NCBI RefSeq assembly: GCF_000427885.1
Contig: NZ_ATYW01000010.1
Coordinates: forward strand, 1 to 64,000
Origin: Glycomyces tenuis DSM 44171
GTDB taxonomy: Bacteria > Actinomycetota > Actinomycetes > Mycobacteriales > Micromonosporaceae
DNA length: 64,000 bases
Direction of reading: 5' to 3'
The notes beneath the pieces are model-generated. The model did not search any database and was not told where the DNA came from. It was given only the letters and a program-made list of their open reading frames with translations. Positions 1 through 11,190 of the stretch are shown piece after piece. A program made the translations under genes and the position numbers. Every line of letters starts with the position of its first letter. Position 1 is the stretch's first letter.

Positions 1-1846
<1,846 letters not shown>

Positions 1847-1994
1847 GACGACAGTCTAGCCGACTCGGCCTCGGTTCACCAGAGCCTGAGCCAGCGTAGA
1901 CGTCCACAGGCCGGTCGCGCCCATCCGCGCTCGAAAGGAGGACGCCGCCCGATCCGGCCCTCAACCTCTCCAATCTGACGAAAGGCCCTGAAAG

Positions 1995-3407
1995 ATGCCA
2001 TCACGCAGAACCGTTCTGGCGACTGCATTCACCTCGGCGGTGGCTTCGGCGCTGCCGATCCGAGCCGCCTTCGCTCAAGCGCAACCGGGCTACCTCATGG
2101 TCCACTTCACCGGCGAGCAGACCGACGGTGAGCAGATCTACCTGTCGCACAGCGGCGACGGCCTGCACTGGACCGACCTCAACGGCGGCGATCTGATCCT
2201 GCACTCGACACTCGGCACCAAAGGCGTCCGCGATCCCGCCCTGATCCGCTCCCCGCAAGGCGACCGATACTGGATCCTCGCGACCGACCTCCACATCGGC
2301 TCGGGCACCACCTGGTGGGAATCGGAGAACGAAGGCAGCACCGCTTTGGTGGTGTGGGAGTCGACCGACCTGGTCAGCTGGTCGGACCCGTGGCTCCTCG
2401 ACGTGGCCGGCGGGGTCGGCGACGCCGGCTGCGCCTGGGCGCCGGAGGCCATCTGGGATCCGGCCCGCGGCGACTACATCCTCTACTGGACCATCTTCTC
2501 GACGCTCAACGGGATCAAGAAGCACCGCATCTGGTATGCGCGCACCAGCGATTTCACCAGCGTCAGCGCGCCACAGCTCTACATCGACCGGCTCGGTGGG
2601 CAGGGCCTGATCGACACCCAGATCATCGAAGGCCCGGTGGACGGCCCATGGCGTTACTACCGCGCCTCGCGGGACAACGAGATCACCATTGAAGGCTCGG
2701 ACAGCCTCCTCGGCGCGTGGACCCGGCTGGGCGACCTCTCGCACCTGGGCCTCCACGGCGGCAACGTCGAAGGGCCCATATGGACCAAGTTCAACGATCG
2801 GGACGAATGGGCCCTGTGGGTGGACCAGTTCTTCACCGACGGCGGCTACATGCCGGTCACCACCGACGACCTGTCCGACCCCGGAAGCTACGGCACCGTC
2901 GCGGAGTGGGACCTGGGCGGCACCCACAAACGCCACGGCTCGATCCTGAACCTGACCGCGGCCGAGGAGGCCCGGGTCCTCGATCGGTGGCAGCACACGT
3001 CTTCGATGCGCCTCCAGTCGTTCAACTTCCCGGACCGCCGCGTTCGACACTACGACTTCGATCTGCTGCTGGAGCCGAACATCACCCCCGAACAGGACGG
3101 TCGGTTCCGGATGGTCCCGGGCCTGGCCGACCCCGACGGGATCTCGTTCGAGTCGGTCAACTACCCCGGCCACTACCCGCGCCACTGGGACTTCGACTTC
3201 GCACTCGAGGCTGACGACGGCTCCGCCCAGTTCGCGGCCGACGCGACCTTCTACCGCGTGGACGGCCTGGCCGACGGCTCATGGAGTTCGTTCCGGTCGT
3301 ACAACTTCCCCGACCGCTACCTCCGCCACTACGACTACCGGCTGCGACTCGATCCGGTCGCCACCGCGTCTGACCGCGCCGACGCGACCTTCCGAATCAT
3401 CACCTGA
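1995..3407 (+). CDS. Secreted GH43 exo-arabinofuranosidase with CBM42
   Basis: Likely releases L-arabinose from arabinan or arabinoxylan outside the cell. The 470-residue protein begins with a Tat-like signal (SRRTVLA followed by a hydrophobic stretch to about residue 28). A GH43 five-bladed propeller spans about residues 30-330, with candidate catalytic acids in VRDPALI (base) and IIEGPVDG (acid). Residues 337-470 form an AbfB/CBM42 arabinose-binding trefoil with repeated SFNFPDR and LRHYDY motifs. This architecture matches the known Streptomyces GH43 plus CBM42 exo-1,5-alpha-L-arabinofuranosidases. GAAAGG precedes the ATG. It is the first gene of the operon, 41 bp before the GH93-like gene. 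Exact linkage specificity is inferred. Confidence 0.82.
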   Translation: MPSRRTVLATAFTSAVASALPIRAAFAQAQPGYLMVHFTGEQTDGEQIYLSHSGDGLHWTDLNGGDLILHSTLGTKGVRDPALIRSPQGDRYWILATDLHIGSGTTWWESENEGSTALVVWESTDLVSWSDPWLLDVAGGVGDAGCAWAPEAIWDPARGDYILYWTIFSTLNGIKKHRIWYARTSDFTSVSAPQLYIDRLGGQGLIDTQIIEGPVDGPWRYYRASRDNEITIEGSDSLLGAWTRLGDLSHLGLHGGNVEGPIWTKFNDRDEWALWVDQFFTDGGYMPVTTDDLSDPGSYGTVAEWDLGGTHKRHGSILNLTAAEEARVLDRWQHTSSMRLQSFNFPDRRVRHYDFDLLLEPNITPEQDGRFRMVPGLADPDGISFESVNYPGHYPRHWDFDFALEADDGSAQFAADATFYRVDGLADGSWSSFRSYNFPDRYLRHYDYRLRLDPVATASDRADATFRIIT

Positions 3408-3448
3408 GTCATGCGGCCCGAGCCGCAGGAAAAGGACAAGGAGCGCTC

Positions 3449-4981
3449 ATGCACAAGCTGAAGCAACGATGGCGAGTAGGGCTTCTCGCCGCACTCCTCA
3501 CCTTGGCATTCACGCTGGTGGGACAGCCCGCCCAAGCGATGGAAGGCCAGCCGCGCGTCCTGTTCGAACCGCAGGGCGACTGCTCGCGCGACTACTGCGT
3601 GACCTACGCCAGGTCGGCCGAGCTGCCGAGCGGCACACTCGTGGCGACCTTCGAGGACAACAACCAGCCCGCCGAGGGCCAGGTCTTCCCGATCTACTCC
3701 AGCTGGGACGACGGGCAGACCTGGACGAGGACCTCCGAGGTCCCGGACACCTCGCCGCGCGGCTGGGCGCTGTGGGCGAGTCCCCAGCTCTACGTCCTTC
3801 CCGAACCGATCGGCGACATGCCCGCCGGCACGCTCCTGCTCGCCGGCATCGCCTCGCCCGCCGACCATTCCGAGACGGCGCTCGAGCTGTACCGGAGCGA
3901 CGACGAGGGACAGTCGTGGTCGTGGGTCAGCGAGATCACCGTCGGCGGCGGCGAATGGGGCTCGGCCGACCCGACGCCGATCTGGGAGCCGTTCCTGCTG
4001 GCGACCGACGGCAAGCTCATCGTCTACTACTCCGACGAGCGCGACAAGGCGAACCACGACCAGAAGCTCGTCCACCAGACCTCGACCGACGGCGTGAGCT
4101 GGGGGCCGATCGTCGAAGACGTCGCTCTGGCCGATCGGAACCTGCGCCCCGGCATGCCCACGGTGGCGCAGATGTCCGACGGGCGCTACATCATGACCTA
4201 CGAGGTGGTCGGCCGGCCCGACATACCGAACAACTACCAGATCTCCGATGACCCGGAGCAGTGGAACCCACTCGACGAGGGCACCACGATCGACCACGGC
4301 GGCAGCCCCGTCGTGCTCGCCCTGCCGGACGGCAGACTGGCGTACAACTCGGGAGGCTCCCCGGACATCCGGATCAACTCGACCAACGGCGCCGGGGCGT
4401 GGACGCCGGTACAGACGAACATGCCGGCCGGCTACAGCCGCTGGATGCAGCCGGTGTCCGACACCGGGCGGGTGCTCATCCTGTCGGTGGAGTGCTTCTG
4501 CTCGGGCCATCGCAACACCATCTACTACGGCGATGTGGACCTCGGCAATTCGGCAGGCCCCTACTACGAGATCGTCAACCGCAACAGCGGACAGGTCCTC
4601 GACGTGTTCGACGCGAGCATCCAGGACGGCGCCTCAGTCGTGCAGTGGCCGGGCAACGGCGGGGCCAACCAACGCTGGCACGTCAGCGACACCGGCGACG
4701 GGTACGTGAACCTCTTGGCAGGTCACAGCGGCCGCGCACTGGCGATCGGCGGCTCGGACACCGCCGACGGCACCGATGCGCTGACCTGGGTGGAGAACGG
4801 CTTCGACGACCAGGACTGGCGACTCGAGCCGGTCGACGGCGCCTACGTCGAGATCGTGAACCGCAATAGCGGCAAGTGCCTCGAAGTCGAAGGCTTCTCG
4901 ACGGACGACGGCGCACCGGTGCAGCAATGGGACTGTCACGGCGGCCAGAACCAGCAATGGGAGCTCGTTCAGGTCGGATAG
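3449..4981 (+). CDS. Secreted GH93-like exo-arabinanase with CBM13
   Basis: A 510-residue secreted enzyme with a Sec signal (cleavage near AQAM, residue 30). A sialidase-like beta-propeller domain spans about 35-365 and contains repeated Asp-box-like segments such as SSWDDGQTWTR and RSDDEGQSWSW. From about 371 a ricin-type CBM13 trefoil follows, with three QxW repeats (NQRWH, DQDWRL, NQQWEL). GH93 exo-1,5-alpha-L-arabinanases have this propeller, and the arabinan context fits; a sialidase is less likely because I do not see the FRIP-type N-terminal arginine motif. AAGGAG precedes the ATG. It is in the same operon as the GH43 gene. Confidence 0.65.
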   Translation: MHKLKQRWRVGLLAALLTLAFTLVGQPAQAMEGQPRVLFEPQGDCSRDYCVTYARSAELPSGTLVATFEDNNQPAEGQVFPIYSSWDDGQTWTRTSEVPDTSPRGWALWASPQLYVLPEPIGDMPAGTLLLAGIASPADHSETALELYRSDDEGQSWSWVSEITVGGGEWGSADPTPIWEPFLLATDGKLIVYYSDERDKANHDQKLVHQTSTDGVSWGPIVEDVALADRNLRPGMPTVAQMSDGRYIMTYEVVGRPDIPNNYQISDDPEQWNPLDEGTTIDHGGSPVVLALPDGRLAYNSGGSPDIRINSTNGAGAWTPVQTNMPAGYSRWMQPVSDTGRVLILSVECFCSGHRNTIYYGDVDLGNSAGPYYEIVNRNSGQVLDVFDASIQDGASVVQWPGNGGANQRWHVSDTGDGYVNLLAGHSGRALAIGGSDTADGTDALTWVENGFDDQDWRLEPVDGAYVEIVNRNSGKCLEVEGFSTDDGAPVQQWDCHGGQNQQWELVQVG

Positions 4982-4996
4982 GCCGATTCCGGGACC

Positions 4997-5044
4997 TTGA
5001 CAATCCTGTCAGGGGCTCGTAGGTTGAACCTGACTGCGCAGTCA
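4997..5044 (+). promoter_or_regulatory. LacI-gene promoter with autoregulatory operator
   Basis: TTGACA (4997-5002), a 17-base spacer and TAGGTT (5020-5025) form a strong promoter. The perfect palindrome TGACTGCGCAGTCA at 5031-5044 starts five bases after the -10, exactly as at 1833-1846. A second inverted repeat, TGACA-ATCC-TGTCA (4998-5011), overlaps the -35 box. The LacI gene starts at 5066, so this is a plausible autoregulated promoter for lacI and the importer operon. Confidence 0.78.
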
Positions 5045-5065
5045 GAAATTCGACGGGAGCTAGAT

Positions 5066-6178
5066 GTGAACGAACCTTCCCCACCCAGCGAGTCCGCCGG
5101 TCGCCGCAAGGCCCCGGACATGTACGACGTCGCCCGCCTGGCGGGGGTCTCCCAGAAGACCGTGTCGCGGGTGGTCAACAACGAGCGGTACGTCAGTGAC
5201 GCCTCCCGAGAGAAGGTGATGCGGGCCGCGCGCGAGCTCGGGTTCCGCCCCAACACGGCGGCGCGGGCTCTGACCACGGGCCGCTTCCACCGGATCGGCG
5301 TCGTCTCGCTGAGCACCGCCGGCTGGGGTCCGGCTTCGCTGCTGGTCGCGCTCGAACGCGGTGTGCGCGAAGCGGGGTTCTCGTTCTCGGTCGCCCACAC
5401 CACGGAGGGCCGACCGCAGTCGATGCAGGAAGGCATCGACCGGCTGCTGGAGCAGGGGGTCGACGGCATCATCCTGTCCGAACCGATCGACGAGCCGCAA
5501 GGGCGCCGCTTCGAGGCCGACGTCCCCATCGTCAGCCTCGGATACACCGACGGCCTCCCGCCCAAATCGGTCGTCCCGACCGACGCGCACGTCGTCGCCG
5601 ACGGGCGGGAGGCCACCGACCACCTGCTCGACCTCGGCCACGCCAAGGTCTGGCACATAGCCGGACCGCAGAACTGGTGGGCCGCGCGCGAGCGACTCGA
5701 GGGCTGGCGCCAGGCGCATCTCGACCGGGGCATCGAACCGCCGCCCCACATCGAGGGCGACTGGTCGCCGGCCTCCGGGTACGAGATCGGCAAGCAGCTC
5801 GCCGCCGACCCCGAGGTGACGGCCGTCTTCTGCACCAACGACGACACGGCCACCGGCCTGATCCTGGCGCTGACAGAGGCGGGACTGCGCGTCCCCGAGG
5901 ACGTCAGCGTCGTCGGATTCGACGACATCCCGGCCGCCGCCTACCTGCGACCGCCATTGACGACCGTCCGCCAGACCTTCGAGGCCGACGCGAACCAGGC
6001 CATCGCGGCCCTGCTGAGCCGCATCGCCGGAGCGCCCGACTTCGACCTTGAAGGATCAGACGGAGACGGCTCCGACCGTCCCCTGATCATCCGCGCCTCG
6101 ACCGCGCCTCCATGGCGTCACCGGGGCGCGCCCCTCCCAGAGCGCCGTGGCGCTCCGATCGAAAGGACTGATTCGTGA
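5066..6178 (+). CDS. LacI-family transcriptional repressor
   Basis: A 370-residue regulator likely to repress the arabinan genes until an arabino-oligosaccharide or galactoside binds. The N-terminal helix-turn-helix (MYDVARLAGVSQKTVSRVVN, about residues 19-38) and the hinge (RPNTAARAL) are typical of the family, followed by a periplasmic-binding-protein-like sensor domain ending near residue 345. I chose the GTG at 5066, with GGGAG six bases upstream, because the longer in-frame ATG at 4997 falls inside the -35 box of the promoter. Its stop overlaps the permease start (GTGA), so it is co-transcribed with the importer. The inducer is inferred from context only. Confidence 0.88.
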   Translation: MNEPSPPSESAGRRKAPDMYDVARLAGVSQKTVSRVVNNERYVSDASREKVMRAARELGFRPNTAARALTTGRFHRIGVVSLSTAGWGPASLLVALERGVREAGFSFSVAHTTEGRPQSMQEGIDRLLEQGVDGIILSEPIDEPQGRRFEADVPIVSLGYTDGLPPKSVVPTDAHVVADGREATDHLLDLGHAKVWHIAGPQNWWAARERLEGWRQAHLDRGIEPPPHIEGDWSPASGYEIGKQLAADPEVTAVFCTNDDTATGLILALTEAGLRVPEDVSVVGFDDIPAAAYLRPPLTTVRQTFEADANQAIAALLSRIAGAPDFDLEGSDGDGSDRPLIIRASTAPPWRHRGAPLPERRGAPIERTDS

Positions 6179-7113
6179 CCACCGTCCTCACCGAGCCGGC
6201 GGTCGGCGTCGACCGCGCCCGGGCCGCCCGCGGGCGCAGACCCAGACCCCCGCGCGATTGGCGTGGTTGGCAGTTCGCTGGACCGTTCGCGGTGGTGTTC
6301 GTGCTGGTGTTCATCGCGCCGCTCGCCTACGCGCTGTGGTTGAGCCTGTTCCAGACACGCATGATCGGCGGGACCGTGTTCGTCGGTTTCGACAACTACG
6401 CGACCGCGCTGGGCGATGCCCAGTTCTGGGACGGCTTCAGCCGGGTGTTCGTGTTCCTGCTGGTACAGGTGCCGATCATGCTGCTGCTGGCGCTGGTGGC
6501 GGCTCTGGCGATCGATTCGGCGCGGCTGTACGCGAGCGGGTTGTTCCGGCTGGTGATCTTCCTGCCCTATGCGGTCCCGGCCGTGGTGGCGGTCCTGATG
6601 TGGGGGTTCATCTACGGCGACAACTTCGGGCTCGCCGCCGACCTCAACGACCTGTTCGGGACCGATGTCATCCGGCCGTTCGCGCCCGAGTGGATCCTCG
6701 GCTCTATCGGGAACATCGTGACCTGGGAGTTCGTGGGCTACAACATGCTGATCTTCTACTCGGCGTTGAAGACCGTCCCGTATGAGCTGTACGAGGCCGC
6801 CGAGATCGACGGCGCGAGCGGCTTCCAGGTCCTCAAGGCCGTCAAACTCCCGGCCGTGCGCGGCGCGGTCGTGATCGCCACGATCTTCTCCATCATCGGC
6901 AGCTTTCAGCTGTTCAACGAGCCCAACGTGATCGCCCCGCTCGCGGCCAACGTCATCACCAGTGATTACACGCCCAACATGTACGCCTACAACCTCAGCT
7001 TCGCGGGCCAGCAGTACAACTACGCGGCCACCATCGCCATCATCATGGGCCTGATCACCGCCGTGATCGCCTACGCCGTCCAGCTCCGCGGCACCCGCAG
7101 AGAGGACCGCTGA
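6175..7113 (+). CDS. ABC sugar transporter permease, MalF type
   Basis: First of two membrane subunits of a CUT1-type oligosaccharide importer. The 312-residue protein has six predicted membrane segments beginning near residue 37, and the ATPase-contact EAA loop is visible as YEAAEIDGASGFQVLKAVKLP near residues 203-223. The GTG start at 6175 is preceded by GAAAGG and overlaps the LacI stop by four bases; its own stop overlaps the next permease start. No ATPase gene is in the window, as is usual in actinobacteria, where a shared MsiK-type ATPase energises several such importers. Confidence 0.9.
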   Translation: MTTVLTEPAVGVDRARAARGRRPRPPRDWRGWQFAGPFAVVFVLVFIAPLAYALWLSLFQTRMIGGTVFVGFDNYATALGDAQFWDGFSRVFVFLLVQVPIMLLLALVAALAIDSARLYASGLFRLVIFLPYAVPAVVAVLMWGFIYGDNFGLAADLNDLFGTDVIRPFAPEWILGSIGNIVTWEFVGYNMLIFYSALKTVPYELYEAAEIDGASGFQVLKAVKLPAVRGAVVIATIFSIIGSFQLFNEPNVIAPLAANVITSDYTPNMYAYNLSFAGQQYNYAATIAIIMGLITAVIAYAVQLRGTRREDR

Positions 7114-8003
7114 TGCGCACCATCAATCCGAAGGTCCACCGCCGGCCGCACTCGATCACTCACCCGCGCAAGTCGATCGCGCTCACGTTGATCATGATCC
7201 TGTTCCTGGCCTACGCGCTGGTGCCGCTCCTGTGGCTCGTGATCAACGCCAACAAGACCCAGACCGAGCTGTTCACCGTCTCCGGGCTCGCCCCCGGCGG
7301 CTCCTTCGCCCTGTTCGACAACATCGTCGCGACCTTCACCTACCGCGACGGCATCTTCGGGCGCTGGCTGGGCAACACGCTGCTGTACGTCGTCGCCGGC
7401 GCGGGCGGGGCGACGTTCCTGGCCACCCTGGCCGGGTACGGCCTGGCGAAATACGCCATGCCCGGACGCCGGGCCTACTTCGCCGTCGTCCTCGGCGCGA
7501 TCGCCGTGCCCGGCACCGCGCTGGCCGTCCCGACCTTCCTGCTGTTCAGCCGCCTGGGCCTGACCGACACCCCGTGGGCGATCATCATCCCCTCCCTGAT
7601 CAGCCCGTTCGGGCTGTACCTGATCTGGGTGTACACACTCGAATCGGTGCCGAAGGAGCTGCTGGAGGCCGCCCGCATCGACGGCGCCAGCGAGATGCGC
7701 ATCTTCTTCACCATCGCGATCCGGCTGCTGGCGCCAGGGATCGTCACCGTCGCCCTGTTCGCGATCGTGGCGACCTGGAACAACTACTTCCTGCCGCTGA
7801 TCATGCTCAGAGACCCCGACTGGTACCCGCTCACCGTGGGCCTGAACCAGTGGAGCGCCCAAGCCTCCGGGGTCGGCGCCGAACCGATCTACCACCTCGT
7901 CCTGGCCGGATCGGTGATCACGATCGTGCCGATCATCGCGGTCTTCATCCTCCTCCAGCGCTTCTGGCAGTCCGGCCTGAGCACCGGCAGCGTCAAGGGA
8001 TGA
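7113..8003 (+). CDS. ABC sugar transporter permease, MalG type
   Basis: Second membrane subunit of the importer (296 residues, six predicted membrane segments). The EAA loop LEAARIDGASEMRIFFTIAI is clear near residues 186-205. The ATG overlaps the previous stop (ATGA), so translation is coupled. The C-terminal basic end (RFWQSGLSTGSVKG) is typical of MalG-like subunits. With the upstream MalF-like protein and the downstream lipoprotein it forms a three-gene importer, likely for arabino- or galacto-oligosaccharides released by the secreted hydrolases. Confidence 0.9.
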   Translation: MRTINPKVHRRPHSITHPRKSIALTLIMILFLAYALVPLLWLVINANKTQTELFTVSGLAPGGSFALFDNIVATFTYRDGIFGRWLGNTLLYVVAGAGGATFLATLAGYGLAKYAMPGRRAYFAVVLGAIAVPGTALAVPTFLLFSRLGLTDTPWAIIIPSLISPFGLYLIWVYTLESVPKELLEAARIDGASEMRIFFTIAIRLLAPGIVTVALFAIVATWNNYFLPLIMLRDPDWYPLTVGLNQWSAQASGVGAEPIYHLVLAGSVITIVPIIAVFILLQRFWQSGLSTGSVKG

Positions 8004-8074
8004 GCCGTGACCGAACCCCTCGCAAGGCCGGGGGCGCCCAAGCGCCCCGGCAACTTGAAGTGAAAGGAACCACC

Positions 8075-9418
8075 ATGTCGACCTCTCAACCGCAGCGCCT
8101 GGCGCGCCGCACCCTCTTCCTCGCCTCGGGCACCGGGCTGCTCGGCGCGGCCCTGACCGCCTGCGGCGACGACGCAGGCCCCGCCGAGAACGGCGAGCCC
8201 GCCGATCTCGACGCCGCGCTCGAAGAGGGGGGCGAGCTCACCTACTGGACCTGGACGCCCTCCGGCCAGGCCCAAGTCGATGCGTTCATGGCCGCCCACC
8301 CGAACGTCACCGTCGAACTGGTCAACGCCGGCACCGGCACCGACCAGTACACGGCCCTGCAGAACGCCGTCGCCGCCGGCTCCGGGGCGCCCGATGTCGC
8401 CCAGATCGAGTACTACGCGCTCCAGCAGTTCGCGCTCTCCGAGGCCCTGGTCGACCTCACCCAGTACGGCTTCGCCGACTTCGAGGCCGACTACACCGCC
8501 TCCACCTGGTCGGCGGTCAACCTGAACGGCGGCGTCTACGGTCTTCCGCAGGACTCCGGCCCGCTGGTCATGGCCTACAACCAGGCCGTGTTCGACGAGT
8601 TCGGCATCGCCGTGCCCGCCACCTGGGAGGAGTACATCACCGCCGCCGAGGCCCTGCACACCGCCGATGCGGACCGCTACCTCACCAACGACGCCGGCGA
8701 CGCCGGATACGCCCAGCCCCTCATCTGGCAGGCCGACGGCCGCCCCTACGAAGTCGACGGCGAGAACGTCACCATCGACCTCCAGGACGAAGGCACCCGG
8801 CGCTGGGCCGACGCCTGGAACCGCATGCTCGAACCCGGACTGCTCGCACCGATCCCCACCTGGAGCGACGACTGGTGGCAGGCCCTGTCCAACGGGACCA
8901 TCGCCAGCCTCATCACCGGCGCGTGGATCCCCGGCATCCTCCAAGGCTCCGTCCCCGACGGCGCCGGCCACTGGCGCATCGCGCCCGTCCCGTCCTACGA
9001 CGGCAGCCCCGCCACCTCCGAGAACGGCGGCTCGGCGCAATCGGTCCTGCAGCAGTCCAAGAATCCGGCGCTCGCCGCCGCGTTCCTGCGCTGGCTCAAC
9101 CACTCCGAAGACAGCGTCGGCGTCTTCCTCGACAGCGGCGGCTTCCCGGCCACCACCGCCGACCTCGAATCGGAGGAGTTCCTGGGCGCCGCCCCCGAGT
9201 ACTTCGGCGGGCAGCAGATCAACCAGGTCCTGGTCGAGGCGGCCGGGAACGTCGAGCCCGGGTTCCAGTACCTGCCCTTCCAGGTCTACGCCAACAGCAT
9301 CTTCCCCGACACCGTCGGCACCGCCTACGTCGACCGATCCGACCTCAACACCGGCCTCCAGGCATGGCAGGAGCAACTCGTCACCTACGGCAACTCACAA
9401 GGCTTCAAAGTCAACTGA
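8075..9418 (+). CDS. Extracellular sugar-binding lipoprotein, family 1
   Basis: A 447-residue substrate-binding protein for the importer. The N-terminus carries twin arginines (ARRTLFLASG) and a lipobox LTAC with the lipidated cysteine at about residue 30, so it is probably exported and membrane anchored. The mature part has the usual family 1 segments (ELTYWTWTPSGQAQVDAFMA at the start, aromatic-rich WSDDWWQAL in the C-terminal lobe). AAAGGA precedes the ATG at 8075. It follows the MalG gene by 71 bp and ends 111 bp before a terminator hairpin, so it closes the regulator-importer operon. Confidence 0.9.
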   Translation: MSTSQPQRLARRTLFLASGTGLLGAALTACGDDAGPAENGEPADLDAALEEGGELTYWTWTPSGQAQVDAFMAAHPNVTVELVNAGTGTDQYTALQNAVAAGSGAPDVAQIEYYALQQFALSEALVDLTQYGFADFEADYTASTWSAVNLNGGVYGLPQDSGPLVMAYNQAVFDEFGIAVPATWEEYITAAEALHTADADRYLTNDAGDAGYAQPLIWQADGRPYEVDGENVTIDLQDEGTRRWADAWNRMLEPGLLAPIPTWSDDWWQALSNGTIASLITGAWIPGILQGSVPDGAGHWRIAPVPSYDGSPATSENGGSAQSVLQQSKNPALAAAFLRWLNHSEDSVGVFLDSGGFPATTADLESEEFLGAAPEYFGGQQINQVLVEAAGNVEPGFQYLPFQVYANSIFPDTVGTAYVDRSDLNTGLQAWQEQLVTYGNSQGFKVN

Positions 9419-9529
9419 CGGGACAGGTCCGTTGAGAGGGTTTCCAGCCGGGTCGGTGATCGCCATGCCGTTCATGTCATCGCACCCCCGGAACAACTGT
9501 CGGGCCGCCGAACAGTAGACCCCGGTAGC

Positions 9530-9561
9530 GGCCGGGCGCACCCCGAAAAAAGCGCCCGGCC
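9530..9561 (+). terminator. Hairpin terminator after importer operon
   Basis: A 10-bp perfect stem (GGCCGGGCGC, 9530-9539; GCGCCCGGCC, 9552-9561) with an A-rich 12-base loop lies downstream of the binding-protein gene. There is no U tract after it, which is common for actinobacterial terminators. It separates the importer from the next hydrolase gene. Confidence 0.55.
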
Positions 9562-9637
9562 GTCTCCACAAGGGGACATCGGGCCGCAAAGGACCCAAGA
9601 CATTCATATATCGGAATATACAAGTTCAACGAGTTCA

Positions 9638-9683
9638 TCTCCATCACGTGCACTACCGCACGGGAAAGGTCGACACCATGAGA
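9638..9683 (+). repeat. Duplicated 46-bp leader, copy 1
   Basis: These 46 bases, running from upstream of the ribosome-binding site into codon 2 of the GH43 gene, match 11145-11190 at 43 positions. Similarity continues more loosely into the signal-peptide codons (CACCGCGACGGC). It contains the site GAAAGG and the ATG at 9678. Two adjacent glycosidase genes therefore share a duplicated leader plus signal sequence, pointing to tandem duplication or shared translational control. Confidence 0.75.
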
Positions 9684-11111
9684 CTCCCCCCTCGCTCCGA
9701 CGTCCCACGCGCACCGCGACGGCGGCGCACCCTCGCAGGCGGCATCGCCCTGCTGATGACCGTGGCCCTCGCGCTGACCGGACTGCTCGTGACCACTCCG
9801 GCCTCGGCGCTGGAAGGCGAGATCCTCCTGCACGACCCGAGCGTCATCAAGGCCGACGGCTGCTACTACGCCTACACCACCGGCTTCGAGAACGACCCGA
9901 ACAACCGCAGCGGGTCGGTCATGGTCTTCCGCACCTGCCAGGCCACGCCCGCCGGCGGATGGGAGAAGATCGGCAACGTCTGGGAACAGACCCCGCAGTG
10001 GATCACCGACGCCCACGGCGGGACCACCCCGCCCAACATCTGGGCGCCCGACATCAACTACTTCGACGGCGAATACCACCTCTACTACGGCACCGCGATC
10101 TGGGGCATCCCCCACGCGGCCATGGGACTCGCGACCGCCCCCACACCGAACGGGCCCTGGACCGACCAGGGCATGATCACCGACCTGAACTACCCGATCG
10201 ACCCCGACGTCGTGCGCGGCGAGGACGACCGCCTCTACGTCGCCTGGGGCTCCTGGAACGGCATCTACATGCACGCGCTGGACGAGTCCACCGGGAAGTT
10301 CTCGACCACCGACGACGACCTCCATCGCCTGGCCGTCAACGTCGAGGGCACCTCGATCGTCCAGGACGGCGGGTACTTCTACCTGCTGGCCCCCACCGGA
10401 AGCTGCTGCATCGGGACGGACAGCACCTACCACACCGTCGTCGGCCGAGCGACCTCCGTGACCGGCCCCTACTACGACCAGAGCGGACGGAACCTCGTCG
10501 ACGGCGGCAGCTCGACCGTCCTCATGCGCGGCCCCTGGCCTCACGTGGCGGCCGGCGGCGGCGACGTCTACACCGACGGCGATGAACGCTACTTCGCCTA
10601 CCACTACTACGACGCCGACAACTACGGCCGCGGGACGCTCGACATTCGGCAGCTGACCTTCGCGGACGGCTGGCCGATCTTCGACGCGCCCCTGGGCAGG
10701 ACCGACGCGGTCCTGCAAGCGCGGCACTCGAACCTGTGCGCCGACGTCTGGGCCCATAGCACCGCGAACGCGGCCGCGGTCAATCAGGGCGACTGCAACG
10801 GCGGCGACAACCAACTCTGGCAGGTCACCCGCGACGGCGAGGTCTACCAGTTCCAGGCCACCCATTCCGGCCAATGCCTGGAGATCTACGGCGCCTCGAC
10901 CGCCCAAGGGGCGACGGCGAACCAGTGGCCGTGCAACGGCGGCGACAACCAGAAGTGGGAACGGATCCCGGTCATCGGCGCCTACTCCATGCTCCGCAAC
11001 GTCGCCACCGGGCAGTGCCTCGAGGTCTCCGCCTTCAGCACCGCGGTCGGAGCGGCCCTGAGCCAGTGGCCGTGCAACGGCGGCGACAACCAACTCTGGC
11101 TCATGGGATGA
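9678..11111 (+). CDS. Secreted GH43 endo-arabinanase-like enzyme with CBM13
   Basis: Probably cuts the alpha-1,5-arabinan backbone outside the cell. The 477-residue protein has a signal peptide ending near ASALEG (residue 37) and a GH43 propeller with all three catalytic acids in expected contexts: LLHDPSVI (base), YPIDPDVV (pKa modulator) and NVEGTSIV (acid). The segments DSTYHTVVGRA and YHYYDADNYG are also typical of endo-arabinanases. From about residue 344 a CBM13 trefoil follows with three Q-x-W repeats (NQLWQV, NQKWER, NQLWLM). I chose the ATG at 9678, preceded by GAAAGG, over the in-frame ATG at 9648. It lies downstream of the importer terminator and may have its own promoter. Confidence 0.82.
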   Translation: MRLPPRSDVPRAPRRRRTLAGGIALLMTVALALTGLLVTTPASALEGEILLHDPSVIKADGCYYAYTTGFENDPNNRSGSVMVFRTCQATPAGGWEKIGNVWEQTPQWITDAHGGTTPPNIWAPDINYFDGEYHLYYGTAIWGIPHAAMGLATAPTPNGPWTDQGMITDLNYPIDPDVVRGEDDRLYVAWGSWNGIYMHALDESTGKFSTTDDDLHRLAVNVEGTSIVQDGGYFYLLAPTGSCCIGTDSTYHTVVGRATSVTGPYYDQSGRNLVDGGSSTVLMRGPWPHVAAGGGDVYTDGDERYFAYHYYDADNYGRGTLDIRQLTFADGWPIFDAPLGRTDAVLQARHSNLCADVWAHSTANAAAVNQGDCNGGDNQLWQVTRDGEVYQFQATHSGQCLEIYGASTAQGATANQWPCNGGDNQKWERIPVIGAYSMLRNVATGQCLEVSAFSTAVGAALSQWPCNGGDNQLWLMG

Positions 11112-11144
11112 CCACGCCCGGAGCCATGACCGTCCTGCTGTCCC

Positions 11145-11190
11145 TCTCCATCACGTGCACTGCCGCACGAGAAAGGTCGACATCATGAGA
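11145..11190 (+). repeat. Duplicated 46-bp leader, copy 2
   Basis: Second copy of the leader at 9638-9683, differing at three of 46 bases, and placed identically relative to the ATG (11185) of the GH5 gene. Both copies begin TCTCCATCACGTGCACT and include GAAAGG. Confidence 0.75.

Noticed and set aside
7232..8074. N-terminal extension of the sugar-binding protein
   Set aside because: The extended frame overlaps the MalG-type permease out of frame; the ATG at 8075 has a ribosome-binding site and begins a proper lipoprotein signal.
9477..11093. 538-codon minus-strand frame opposite the GH43 endo-arabinanase
   Set aside because: No homology pattern, Val/Arg-rich shadow composition; the plus-strand gene has catalytic motifs, signal peptide and ribosome-binding site.
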